Shown here: positions 25,925-36,666 of the stretch, piece by piece
Layout: every line of letters begins with the position of its first letter
Position numbering within the stretch: the first letter of the stretch is position 1
Assembly (NCBI GenBank): GCA_023853785.1
Contig: JAJIRX010000567.1
Span: 186,001-250,000, forward strand
Length of the DNA: 64,000 nt
DNA from: Psilocybe azurescens
Lineage: Eukaryota; Basidiomycota; Agaricomycetes; Agaricales; Agrocybaceae
Direction of reading: 5' to 3'
Notes under the pieces: generated by a model
What the model was told of the DNA's origin: nothing
Databases searched by the model: none
What the model saw: only the letters and a program-made list of their open reading frames with translations
Made by a program: the position numbers and the translations under genes

Positions 25925-26510
25925 TCAAAGACCAATAATTGCAAGATTCTCCGGATTCGAACCGGGCTCTTCAACACCGTCCCACTGGGCGACAACATTG
26001 TTGGTGTCCTGAACATAATTTTTGGCATGCGCACTGTTCGCTGATGGCGTGCTCAGCGTCAGATTGAGCACTTCTATCTTCTTGTCCCCGGAGACAGGCA
26101 CGCGGTCTACGATTTTGAAATTTTGGACGGCGATAGACTAGGTATGATGTATAATTCGGATGGACGACTCCAATCTATTGATAGTGATGTTTAGCGGTGA
26201 ATTACAGAAGGAAAAAGAGTGTAGATCATACCCAAGCGGACAATCGAAGACTTCCTGTGGACTTGCGGAAGAGATGTGTGTGGTAGCAATGGAACTTCCA
26301 TCAACGAAAATACTCGCAATGCCTGGCATAACGGAACTGTTTTTGATCTTCGCCTGCTAAAGCGCCTCAGCATATAGAGTCACCGTACAAAGGTTACAGA
26401 AAAAGCGCACCTTCAAGTGAACTCGCGCATCCGAAGCTGGAATTGCATACCACAATAACGTCGCGTCCGAGAGGAGCTGGGCGACAGTTTCCCTCCATCA
26501 CTCGGTACGT
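25925..26510 (-). pseudogene. C-terminal relic of a DUF4139 protein
   Basis: Fragment of a DUF4139 domain protein (mucoidy inhibitor A-like family, function poorly known). Reading right to left: VAQLLSDATLLWYAIPASDA, an intron (GTGCGC...TAGCAG), KIKNSSVMPGIASIFVDGS and PQEVFDCPLG, a second intron (GTATGA...AATAG), then SSIRII, and FKIVDRVPVSGDKK with LTLSTPSAN. The open frame stops at 25925. The fragment starts abruptly, has a stop and a missing stretch between SSIRIIHHT and the FKIVDRV segment, and lacks the usual last portion after the NPENL segment. Neighbouring minus-strand sequence at 26514-26890 is unrelated RS-rich text, so the gene appears truncated by rearrangement. Confidence 0.6.
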
Positions 26511-26513
26511 TGA

Positions 26514-26890
26514 TTAAGCCTGGGATCTGTAAATTTTAGCAACACTTCCTTTATTTGAGGTAGGAACCTTAATCGACTTGGTAATGGAAGGCGGGATGCT
26601 GAGGAATAATTCGCAAAAAGGGTGAATCCGACAAGCGAGAACACGAGGAGACCGAGAGCGGGAACGCTGCGAATGGGAACCGGAACGCGAGCGGTACGAT
26701 GGTTGTTGAATGATAATAGGAGGTTGCATTCCAGCTATACCCATCATAGGCGCAAAGGTACCAGGCATAATGCGAGGTTACTGATAGGTGCTGACGCGCC
26801 ACGAGTGGAGTACAGGAGGTGTGATTCCGAATGATGGAGTCACAGTCTCAAGAGTCAGAAGAGCATTATCCCAAGACTTTGTAGGAAGTA
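26514..26890 (-). pseudogene. RS-rich protein fragment
   Basis: A short frame reads GMQPPIIIQQPS followed by an Arg/Ser-rich stretch (SRSGSHSQRSRSRSPR). This resembles the proline- and RS-rich low-complexity tracts of some Agaricomycete hypothetical proteins. It is interrupted by a stop just upstream and passes into non-descript sequence. It directly abuts the broken DUF4139 fragment. No start, domain or function can be assigned. Confidence 0.3.
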
Positions 26891-27385
26891 AGCAAACAAC
26901 CCTATGAGAAAGTTGGTTATTTGGTAAGGCGTACTTTCCCTGTATTACTTCCCCCTGTATTCTGGGTAATACTGGCTTTATACATAATGGTCACCGCCTG
27001 TTCCTTGGCCTTCGTGTCGACACAAGTATCGTAGCTTGGGGTCTAATCGGCCTGATAGACAGCTTATGGTACCATGAATGAGCCCCTCACGCACGTCAAG
27101 AGAGTAATTTACTGAATCGGACTCTGGCCAGCCAGCGTGCTTTCAGATCCAGTATTTGGCGCCTATAGCCATGTAATATTTTGATCTAGTCATATAGAGT
27201 GCTCTGACCGCCTCAAGAAATCCCAGAGCCTCTATGAGAGAAATGGAAAAGAAAAGGCAGGAGCCAACGAGTGAAAAGCACGGCTTAGCGGAGATTGAAA
27301 TTTCTTTCTTCTTTGGTCCAAACACGTCAACACGCGTCTCCTGCTCTTTCTTCCAGTCCTTTTCTTCACATACCAGTAATCTTTC

Positions 27386-28971
27386 ATGGCCCTCAGTTTT
27401 ATCGGGTATGTTAGCATCAAGGCACATGTATAGGCGGGTCTCACTGAAGAAACTACTCCAGGAAACCGATATCTCTTATTTCGCATTCGGATGTTCGTTA
27501 CAGAGGGATCCTAGCGGGAATTGACCCGCAGGCGTCCACGATTCAGCTCTCTAATGGTGTGTAGTCTTGCATACCTCGTATTGAACATCTTCTAATCTGC
27601 CTACAGTATACTCTATGGGAACTGAAGGACGGCGGTAAGCCTTTGCAGTATACCTGTGTGAGCGGGGTCATTGACAGAGCGCATTTGCAACCTGCACAGA
27701 CCACCGAACCAATTCATCGCCCCAGTGCAAGATCCGTACGCCTACATCATATTCCGTGCTTCAGAAGTGAAGGATCTCTCGGTCGATGAACCGGCTGCAG
27801 TTGCTCCCACGCAGCACAACGTTCATGACGATCCCGCCGTTCTTGGGGTAAGTGCCCATTCCGTCTTCCCATGTCATATCGAGACATCCTCCCCGTAAAA
27901 AACATGATGAAGCCATTTACGGATGTAAACCATACATAAAAATCCGAGAGCGCAAAACCCCATGTGGATCTTTCCGTTGCCTTCCTTCTGACTCCTTATT
28001 TTTCAATATACATACCCCTCGTCAAAATATCGATTGTATACTGATCGCACCCTTCTTGTATCTCTCAACAGGCAGGCGGACCTGCTCCCAAACCTTACTC
28101 TCCTTACCCCAACCCCCCACACGCCGCCAACGGCGCACCTTCAGCCCAACTGCCCCAACCCGCTTACAACGGCCCTCAACAAGGGCAACCCGCCCCCGCT
28201 GCCCCTGTCCCCCAGCAGATCCAATCCGCATCCAACCAATCCGGTCCCATTCCCACCGTTCGCACAGGCCAACAGAACGCTAATACTCGTCGTCCGAACC
28301 CCGTGCACACCGCCGCCGCCTCTCTCGAGACCGTCGAACGTGCGCTGGGCGACCTGCGAGTGAGCGGAGGAGTCGCCCCCGCCCAGGGTGGACCCCGCGG
28401 TGGACGACGCGGGCAGGGCGGCCAACGCGGTGGCAACGGCGGCGCCCGTCCCGAGGTCGAGCTCAAAGTCCCCAAGACGGACTTCGACTTCCAAAGCAGC
28501 AACGCGAAATTCGACAAGCCCGCGCACTCGCCTGCGGGCACGAAAGCCAGCACCGAGGACGGACATGCCGAGGGCAGCGAAGGCGATGCGGCCGAGAAGG
28601 AGCAGGCGAAGGAGGAGGCGGCGTACAACCCGCAGAAGTCGTTCTTTGACTCGCTGTCGTCTTCGTCAGCGGGGCCGGCATCGGGTCCGGGTGCTCCGAG
28701 TGGTTTGCAGCAGGGGAGCCACCGCGGAGGAGGCGGAGGCAGACGCGGGGGTGCTGGTGGTGCTGGCCGGAATAGGCGGGAGGAGGAGCGAGAGAAGAAC
28801 GTGGCTACGTTTGGCGAACCAGGCGGTGTGGGTCTGTTGGGTCCAGGCAGTTATGTCGGTGGATGGGGCGGATATGGTAGGCGCGGGGGCAGGCCTCGCC
28901 GTGGAGGAGGTGGAGGTCGCGGAGGAGGAGGCGGAGCTAACGGACAATCCGCTCTGCAGGCACGAGTATGA
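27386..28971 (+). CDS. SCD6: Scd6/Lsm14 family translational repressor
   Basis: mRNP protein of the Lsm14/Scd6/RAP55 family, which binds eIF4G and decapping factors to repress translation and sits in P-bodies. Five exons sum to 396 residues: 27386-27405, 27462-27556, 27607-27634, 27700-27847, 28072-28971. The LSm domain reads FIGKPISLISHSDVRYRGIL, then VYSMGTEGR, then QFIAPVQDPYAYIIFRASEV. A Pro/Gln-rich linker follows. The FDF motif is VPKTDFDF (about 28470), the FFD box is YNPQKSFFDSL (about 28625) and the TFG box is NVATFGEPGG (about 28800). The Gly/Arg-rich (RGG) C-terminus is the likely RNA/eIF4G-binding tail. Exon 1 has only 20 coding bases and exon 3 only 28, so automated prediction may miss them. 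No frameshift is needed. Confidence 0.93.
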
Positions 28972-29632
28972 GGGCCTCAAAAGCCGCGTCTGATTTTTAT
29001 TATTTTGCACACCGATGAAAAGGGACTGTCCGTTGGGAAGCAGCAGCAGTTTGCGTTGAGTCCTCTTTGATAATGGGAGGTAATGCTGCTATGTTTTTTC
29101 TGGTACTTTTCTGTATGTCTAGCGGTTTATTATTCGTTGTTTCAAGAAATCAAATTGTGCTTTTGCATTTATTGATTTCGAGTGGTAGGTAAAGGGCCTG
29201 AGACCTGAATATTGACCGACATTCGCTTGAAATAACACAGTGAGCTTCGGAAAATATCATATCTTGCTGTTCCGCTCACTGCCGACTCAATGCATTATAT
29301 AAGCATTTGTTATTGAGTACTTTCGTGTGTAGTCAGTAATTGGGTAACTTCAGACCACAACCTTGAAGAGCAAGGTAAGAGTCGACCAAACATCGATTTT
29401 TTTAAATATATATTTGCTTGCTGAACTCCGAATTGCCATATAAAGGAACATGGAGTCAACATTACCATCTTACTTTCGTAGACAAATCGGTTCAAATGCT
29501 CACAAAGAAAAATCAACTCGCGACACTTGTTGTCCGTGGCCCTCATCTCAGTCGCGTTTGCACGCAGGCGCACCAGTAGCTCTTTGCCGAACTTGACATA
29601 CACCCCGCCCCAAATACCTGGATTATCCCTCT
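28972..29632. other. 3' flank of SCD6, nothing else recognised
   Basis: The first 100-200 bases are probably the SCD6 3' UTR. The remainder shows no ORF with recognisable content. Confidence 0.4.
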
Positions 29633-30298
29633 GTGCATGAGTACCAGCACACGTTGAAGCGCCTCCACGAGGTCCTTGTCCAAGGTGTTGCTTTTTCGGG
29701 CCTCTCGAAGGTGCACTGTCTTCGATCCGTATCAATATCGATTCCAAGATACTACCCTTATTTCGACGTTGCGGAATTCGCAGGACTTATATTACTTCTC
29801 CACGGTCCGAATCATGGGATAATCTCGTTCAAACTGCACATTGATTGGCACCACACTCTACCCTACCCTACAAGCGATCAGTTTAGCCCCGAATGTTATA
29901 GAGCCCTCCTTGATTTGTGGGGCTCTAGAAACTTGGCCACTTTACATCTTAGTGTGGCGTCTATGTCGTCGAACGCATTACGTGGGACAAATATTGAAAA
30001 TCTTTTGCTCGAAGAAGTTACATTTCCAACCACATCCTTATCCCCAGCCAGTGGTCGTGGAGCGTCTGCGTCTGCCTCGATTGACGTTCCTCACATTAGG
30101 ATCCCCCGTGACATCAAATCGACCTTGAACATTGCGCCCCGACTACAGATGCTCAGGATCATGAATACTGTTAACAATCGCCGTTTCCCAAAAAATCATC
30201 CGCCGAAATCGCAACGGAATTGCTTTCCTTCATTATGTCAGAGGCTGGCGAGTACAAGGGCGACGAATACCTCAAACTGGGTTCTGCGACGCATTTGA
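29633..30298 (+). pseudogene. F-box/LRR-like relic
   Basis: An open frame of about 220 codons carries leucine-rich segments such as FDVAEFAGLILLLHGPNHG, NLATLHLSVASM and APRLQMLRIM, typical of the LRR-like half of Agaricomycete F-box proteins. There is no F-box and the first codon is not a convincing start. The frame degenerates after about 30200. It is probably the 3' part of a lost gene, and its sequence differs from the array at 42-56 kb. Confidence 0.35.
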
Positions 30299-30867
30299 CA
30301 CTTGATAACACAATAGACCTGGATCACGACTTTTTCTGTGTTCCGAATTCGACCCATTCCTTTTTCATTAACTGACTGAGAGTGTAGATAGGCGTCTCGC
30401 GTCTAGGTCTCAGCAGCAACGCACTCACTTTTCCTTCAAATTCAACAACGTGGATCAATCCAGATGGAAGGAGATTTCTGGTTCCGGAGGTCAGGATCAG
30501 TACGTCGATAGGAATAGAAAGGAAATATCGCACCTGTTTCCCCATCTGGCTGCTATGCGCTCTCGGTTCTCACTCGATGTCGACTATGTCTTCAAGGTGA
30601 CGCATTAGATGAGGCCACTGTTATTGAATATGATGGTTGCTTTTGAGTGCAAGTACAGGACGTTAAAATATACGTAGTCGGTACTGGTTCTATGCTACTA
30701 GCACATAGTTCCTTTGGTTTCGAGGAGTAGCAATTAGGCTTCGTAGCGCACGAATTTTTTGAGTTTGAACCTGGTTCATATTACAATAATCTCTCGTCAT
30801 GGTTTCTATGATGGAAAATTCATTAACCTACCGTTTAATATAAGGAATTTCCGTCACGATACGAAGT
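30299..30867. other. Intergenic, nothing recognised
   Basis: About 570 bases separating the F-box/LRR relic from the 3' end of the small minus-strand gene. Nothing identifiable on either strand. Confidence 0.4.
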
Positions 30868-31416
30868 CTACAAATCCATCATGAAAACACCGGGGCCTGA
30901 TTCTTGAGATCCCGCCGATCGAAAAGAGGCAGATGGGCTCCCTAAAGGAGTATTTTCACGAGACCTTTCGCTGTGCCGATCCTATAAAACAAAAACGTCA
31001 CCTTTCTACATAGCACAGAGAATGGGAGGCGCTTACCAGCGCTGCAGTCAGTGCATTCGGCGCTATGACCCCAAGGAGATTGGCTACCGATTGCTGGCGC
31101 TCTACGGTGCCCACATTCCCGGCGGGCACCCACTGTACGGAGCAATAACGCCAGAAGTAATCCTGCACGCTGCGCTTTGCCACCATGTTTCTAACGCTTT
31201 TCCAGCGTTGTTCTAAGGAGCCCACCTCAGCTGGGATTCTTCTATGTGATTAAATGGGAAATTAGACCCGGGAACAACGAGCTCAGAGCATTGAACGACT
31301 AACTTGGGCGCTTCTAGTATATTTGTGAATTTCTTAAACGCGTCGTAAATGAGACGATCTGTCTCCGTTAATCCGTACCGGCTTAGTACTTCATCTTTCC
31401 ATGCGCTCTGGGACAT
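30868..31416 (-). CDS. Small three-exon gene, unknown function
   Basis: I do not recognise the product. Three exons (31416-31268, 31196-31037, 30981-30868) join into exactly 141 codons including the stop. The protein begins MSQSAWKDEVLSRYG, has a central part with VQDYFWRYC and LLGVIAPNALTAAL, and ends in a Ser/Arg-rich tail closing VFMMDL. Intron 2 is textbook (GTAAGC...TTTTATAG). Intron 1 has a weaker donor (GTCTAA) and acceptor (AAAAG), so that junction is less sure. A TATAAAA box lies about 80 bases upstream, followed by a CAAC-rich leader. It has no signal peptide or membrane segment. Confidence 0.5.
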
Positions 31417-31493
31417 GATGATAATGATGTGAGGCGAACTGTTGTTGGTGCTGTTAGGGTTCTGTACTAGTGAAAGAAAGTAAAAGGCATAGG

Positions 31494-31500
31494 TTTTATA
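31494..31500 (-). promoter_or_regulatory. TATA box of the small gene
   Basis: TATAAAA on the minus strand, about 78 bases upstream of the ATG at 31416. A pyrimidine-rich stretch and CAACAACA-type leader lie in between, a common layout for well-expressed basidiomycete genes. Confidence 0.5.
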
Positions 31501-33146
31501 GAAGCGGATGACAGGACAATGCCGGCATAAACATGATGGCTACACAGCCAGCTGAGAGATGATCATTATGGGGTTCCATTTATATCTGGATACAGACAAC
31601 GATTTATAATTTACAAGGTTCTATTCGTACTGCATCAAACCGACTCTCAACCCCTCTCCCAATATGAATTGCTCTTCTGTGGCATTGGTGGGAGTTCTAC
31701 TTAATATTTTACCTGGGGCATTCCTACTATTGTTGGGCTATATATGAATTTCTGATTTAGACCATGCATCTATACTGGAAGACTCAAGTTTTACGGAAGA
31801 AATTCGCCATTTAATGGACTCTACAAGACCAGTCTGACTTTTTCCAGAACAGAGGATGCATAGAGAGCCGGCTAAATGGATGGCGACCACTAACAGACAA
31901 AATAGAAGCTCATCAACCGTAACTAGTGTCTTTAGCTATTGATAAATTCAAGATAGTAGCTCGGCGTCAAGTTTTAGGTGGATTGCGAATACATAGCGTT
32001 AAATGAAATAAATTTGATATTTAATTCCAACCTAACCTTAATAGCGGCTCATGTCTGCGAAACTATAAGAGACAGTTACGATAGTGATTCCAGTCGCCTG
32101 TGTAGCCGACCTGCTGCCCACACTACTGGGAGAGCTGCTTGGATACAGTGGAGTAACGAATGGCCGATCTTAACAGAGAGTCTTTGCTAGCAGGCTCCGT
32201 ACCTGGGCGCTTCCGAGTCCGGTCAAGCTAGAAACGACAGAAAAGAATCAATGGGCAATGAAAGCACCATGGAAAAATCAAAAGAAGCGCACCACTCGAC
32301 ATGAGAAGAGTACCCCCGTCGTGAAATCTAGCTCCTCCCTATTTTCCACGTCTATGTCTATGTCATTCGGATCAAACTTGACCGGTAAGAAGCTGGATAT
32401 TATAATCCTCTGTTGGACAGGATTTAATGAAAGCCAGCCCCTGGTTATACTCGAATCAGGGAATCTAAATGAACCAAAAAAAAAACATCAGTTGATTAAT
32501 CCTCGACTCGGAAAAAGCGGACTGATTGTGCGAACGTTTCAACATACATCGCAGCGGTGCGATGTACGGAGTCTTCGATCTGTTTATAGTAGTATGCTTC
32601 ATATTCCGGGGTCCCCTTCTCTGGTATATCAGTGTGTTCGGTTTGAGTATTGGATTCTTGCTGTGTACTCGAAGACATGGTGGTTGCGTTCAACAAGTAT
32701 CTGATCCAATCTTAACCTCACCATGGCCCTTATTTCCTGTTTATGTGCGCATGACAAAACAGGGCCGATCTGCCGCCTGGTTTTCAGCGCATGTGATCAG
32801 TTATTTGATTTGATGTCAACACTCACTGAAATGGGAGAGTAATGTCCCGCGAGAGTGTTCGCTCTCAGGCCGCCTACAGCCAAAAATAAGACTGGTGACC
32901 ACAGCCTTCTGATTGTGAGCACGAGTGTCTAGCGTGTCTGTGCATTCAGTATTGATGCAGAAATTACTCATAACCGAACCTGGATGCGCATTCAAGAATT
33001 GATACGGTATCTGAGGAGACTTGTGTTTCCTGATATGTACAATACAACTAAAACTATTCTTACACACCTGGGTTACAACCGGCCAGTGGTCGCCTCTAGC
33101 ATGCAGTAAGAGCTAGGTCTTTCAGTAACAACTGATATCTTAATGA
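31501..33146. other. Mostly non-coding; weak small ORF at 32496-32678 (-)
   Basis: The region is largely AT-rich without recognisable genes. One minus-strand ORF of 60 codons (ATG at 32678, context CACCATGTC) begins MSSSTQQESNTQTEH and contains TPEYEAYYYKQIEDS. It could be a first exon continuing into a coding-like segment near 32330-32440 (reading SSFLPVKFDPNDIDID), but the splice donor required is poor. Function unknown. Confidence 0.25.
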
Positions 33147-33480
33147 TTAGACGTATCTGTAGAGCAGAACTATTGATCTCAATAGCAGTAACATTCTGTA
33201 CTCATCCATAGTGTACAAGACATGCGCATCCGGACTTTTCGTAAAGTCGTTTGTTGAAGAACCATTGTAGAGAAGAGGAAGATCCAATGCAGTGTGTCGT
33301 GGGGCGACATCAGTCAAGGTAAGGGCGAGGGATGCGGCATGTGCCAATTGCTCTTTGGTTTCAATGTTATTGGCTCCTACGCCCCAGATGGCGATGAAAT
33401 CAGGGCCAAATACACGTTCGAAATAGGACCTGTGGAGTCGCGACAGAGATTTGGCCCAGACCGTGCCCAGTAATTGACAA
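33147..33480 (-). pseudogene. Unrecognised coding-like fragment
   Basis: An open frame of about 100 codons reads SYFERVFGPDFIAIWGVGAN, then KEQLAHAASLALTLTD, then LDLPLLYNG. The amino-acid texture is protein-like and uninterrupted, but I cannot place the family and neither end has a convincing start or stop context. It lies directly upstream of, and divergent from, the HET relic. Confidence 0.25.
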
Positions 33481-33538
33481 CCACTCCGGAAAAGGAGTCA
33501 TGAGATACGTCACCCACTTACTAACACATAATGCGTAG

Positions 33539-35216
33539 ATGGCCCAGCAGAAGAAGAAACTGTCGGTAGATTCCCGAAGCTCCGATTATACTCCTCAGAA
33601 GCAAACATTTCTGTGTTCTTCAATATCTTCAGAAATGCGCGATCGCTGTCCCAACCCGAACAGTGGGGCGCCTCTTCCAACACGTGTCATTGATTGCACT
33701 GACCCTGGGAAGTGCGCGCCTTACATGGCGCTGAGCTATGAATGGGACGGGGAACAGGTCAACCGTGCGCAATCCAAAAATTATCAAAACGGCAGGTATC
33801 CTACAATTCATCGTACCACAGACCATACGCGATGCCATTTATGGGTCGATTTGTTCTGTATCATTCAAGACTCCGAGGCCAATAAGGTGAACGAGCTGGT
33901 CAAAATGGACCAGATATATCAGAATGCCTACCTCACCATTATTACCTCGGGCGCACCTAGCGCTACTGCGGGTTTTCTTCATGGCCACATCTTGCTCCCT
34001 GCATACAACACCCATCCCAAGCTGCCTTTTGATTGTGGCAGCGGCAAGAAGGGAACAGTGTCTGTCTTCCTAGATCAAGAAAGAGATCTGACCATGGATG
34101 ACCCTATCAACTCACGCGCGTGGTGTCTATAGATGCTCCTTCTGTCTCCTCGCAAGCTCATATACGCATCCGATACCGCAAAATACGAATGTCAGATCAC
34201 GACAATGTGCCTCGGAGATGCGGTCAGCGACCGCCGCGTGGGCAACCAGCTACCTGATGTCCTCCTCTACCCCCAGCCTGCGTTAGAAAAAAAAGCTTGC
34301 CGCGTGGTCGCCCGACGAGTGGTAGATGCTACGAGAAGACTAGGAGTTGAGTTGGCCGTGGCGAAGTATACACAACGTCACCTGAAAAATGCAACCGATA
34401 AGCTACTGGATTCGGAGGTGTAGCAGAGCAATTCCATCGCTCATGGGGGAAGCGTGCTGGACAATACTTCGCCGGTCTCTGGGAGCAGGCCCTCCCGTGG
34501 GACCTTCCATGAGCATGCCAGAGTCGATGGGGCTCAGGCCAACGCGCAGAGGATGACAGCCCTGGACGGCGGTCGACCGAGTATGTCGCGCCTTCGTGGT
34601 TGTGGACGTCGATGAATGGACCAATTACTGCGGGGTCAGAGTCATTTAACCGAAAAGAAGAATGCATAAGCATTATTCATTGCAAAGTCCCCGGTGTCGA
34701 CATGCAGCTGCATGACTCGCGTGCTCAGTTTGGACGCGTCATTTCCGCTTCGTTGATACTTTTGGTCAGGATTAGAACTGAGTAGATAGACCTGCCTGCT
34801 AGTGGCACCGACATGAGCGTAGCAGCAGCGCTCTTGGTGCCGAAGGTGAAGTTGGTCGAAAACTCCATCGGAGCCGATAGGCGGGAAATTGATCCCATTC
34901 GGGCAACGAATACGACGGCGAATGCCGATAAATTCTCTTTGGCAGCGGCGAGGTGTTCATCGATAGCACAGAATATACCACGGAGCCAAAGGAAGTGTGG
35001 GCCATCTTTATTCAGTTGGAGCGAGTGGGTATGTATGAAGCCAAATATATGTATGGAGAAGGATTTCTGGTAACAGCGGTGGACGAGCATTGTGTAAACT
35101 TCAGACGAATAGGGCGATGGTCTTGCCGGGTGTCCGTGGAACCCAAAGACGAGCGTCAACTTACCGAAAACCTTTGCCTAACGATAACACCTGGTTCGAT
35201 AATTCTCCAACTTTAA
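33539..35216 (+). pseudogene. HET-domain (heterokaryon incompatibility) pseudogene
   Basis: Broken HET-domain gene (PF06985). HET proteins mediate non-self recognition and programmed cell death after hyphal fusion. Family segments in order: YMALSYEWDG (about 33725), LWVDLFCIIQDS (about 33840), MDQIYQNAYLTII (about 33910), a SRAWC motif ending at a stop (34132), LLSPRKLIYASD (about 34140), QYFAGLWEQALPW (about 34460-34500, another frame), then VWAIFIQLERVG and VTAVDEHCVNFRRIGRW (about 35000-35130). Between the first two segments the sequence changes frame and has lost a stretch that family members keep. There is an in-frame stop after SRAWCL, and at least two later frame changes. This amount of damage exceeds the single-base errors seen elsewhere, so I call it a true pseudogene. 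Confidence 0.75.
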
Positions 35217-35812
35217 TAGGGGGTGACCTAACTGACATGGTACTTGTCTGAAGATAGTCAGCCCAGAGTCTGGGCAAATAGTAAAATACTCTTCTACACC
35301 GCCGCTGTTCCGTATGGATTCCCCTCCAGTGCCTTGGATGATACCTCTCCTTCACATGGATATCAAGGAAAACCCTAACAACAAAAGAGCATAACAGAGA
35401 GAATTTTGCGAAACTAGTAAAAGTCGTTACCAAACCGTTACGAGTGGTATACTACATTAATGCTACATGTCGGAATACTTAGCTCAAGAGGTCCTATTGT
35501 CTAGCTATCGCATCAAGCGTGGACAACCGTCGAAGGAATGAGTGCGCTGTCCTAGATTTGAAGCCAACTTTCCAAAAATCTAACATAATGCCCAGTGCAC
35601 TCGGTCGCCATGTTAAATTCTTGTATGTTTGTGATACAATTCCCAACCTACTAAATGGTACATGTTACATGTTGGGTTACCTGAACTACAATATTAGATA
35701 CATGTGCTGGGGTACGATTAGTGGAGGGAAGCCAATTACTCCAAGCTTGTAAAAAGATGCCGCAAAAAATCAAGCAAGTATTAGATTACAAATAAGGATC
35801 AGAACATCATCG
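35217..35812. other. Intergenic, nothing recognised
   Basis: About 600 bases between the HET relic and the 3' end of the next minus-strand gene. No feature recognised. Confidence 0.4.
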
Positions 35813-36666
35813 TCAAGATTTGAATGCACCTTTTGTACGTCCGTGGAAGGTAGGTGGACTGAGCGATGTAAAGGACTCAACAACGGGTTCGTCTTCTTTC
35901 TCGATAGTAAATTCAGGCTGATATAGGGAGCTTCTGAGTCCCCAATGGACAGATTTGGGGCGAGCTGGAAGCTCGGAGAAACCTTCTGGCTTTGTCGAGG
36001 ATGGCTTGTCGTCTTGATCTTCATCGTCCGACATGCCAGGTATAACGGCCAGAATTTTTCTAGGGATCCTTGAGCTTGAAGGTGGCTATAATTTTTGAGA
36101 ATTAGTTTTCTCTCAAATTTACTGGCAATGTACGAAGGGTAACAAAACGTACCTTCTCGAGTACGATTTCTTTCTCCGCGCCTTGCTTTTTCAACTCGCC
36201 GTGATATTGAGGAATGGCATCTCCCCCAGATACAAGAGTTCCCTCATCGTCCGAATCGGAGTCTTTGCGTTTGCCTTTCACACGCCGCCTAGGTGGTGTA
36301 TCCTTCTCTGGGACAGGAGGCGCTCTAAGGGACTTGCGCACGATAGCCCTTGGTCTGCTTATCACAAGAGGTTGCAGTGTCTGAGTGTTACGGCTCGGAG
36401 TTGCATGTTGATTGCGATTAGACCTGAAAAACTGAATCGGTGGCAGCTTCCAGTGAGATTTGGTACTGGATTCGAGGTGATATAAGAGATAAAGATGGAG
36501 AATTACAGCATTGCGGAAGGACTCACATAGACCCGAGCGATGTCTGACTGGAATGCGACGAGGCCTGCTCGTTGCCACCGAGTGGCAAAACTGAAAGGCG
36601 GTCACCGAAGAAATCTCTCGACGACGTGCCAGGGATAGAACGTGAACGAGTGTGAGATTGAGGCAT
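35813..36666 (-). CDS. Conserved-looking hypothetical protein, three exons
   Basis: Unknown function. Exons 36666-36527, 36423-36153 and 36085-35813 join into 227 residues with no frame correction. The protein begins MPQSHTRSRSIPGTSSR and is Ser-rich. It has a basic patch (PPRRRVKGKRKDSDSDDEG) that could act as a nuclear-localisation signal next to an acidic run. It continues with AIPQYHGELKKQG and ends in an acidic, Lys-rich C-terminus containing GMSDDEDQDDKPS. Donors are GTGAGT and GTACGT; acceptors are TTTCAG and TATAG. Charge pattern and disorder suggest a nuclear or chromatin-related protein, but that is inference only. Confidence 0.65.

Noticed and set aside
25940..26010. tRNA-like T-arm (GGTTCGAATCC on the minus strand)
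   Set aside because: No acceptor or anticodon stem could be built. The bases are coding sequence of the DUF4139 fragment (EEPGSNPENL).
27500..27560. tRNA-like stem-loop GCGGGTCAATTCCCGC (minus strand)
   Set aside because: It lies inside exon 2 of SCD6 and encodes LSm-domain residues; there is no cloverleaf.
28141..28628. Long minus-strand ORFs opposite SCD6
   Set aside because: GC-rich coding sequence leaves the opposite strand open by chance; no family signature.
30930..31230. Imperfect inverted repeat TGGGCTCC / GGAGCCCA suggesting a small element
   Set aside because: The matching arms are only about 13 bases and lie within exons and an intron of the small gene; no target duplication.
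32496..33067. Possible short-chain dehydrogenase or peptide-precursor gene on the minus strand
   Set aside because: An isolated NAHPGSVMSN segment and a 60-codon ORF looked suggestive, but no cofactor-binding motif, active site or coherent splice series supports either idea.
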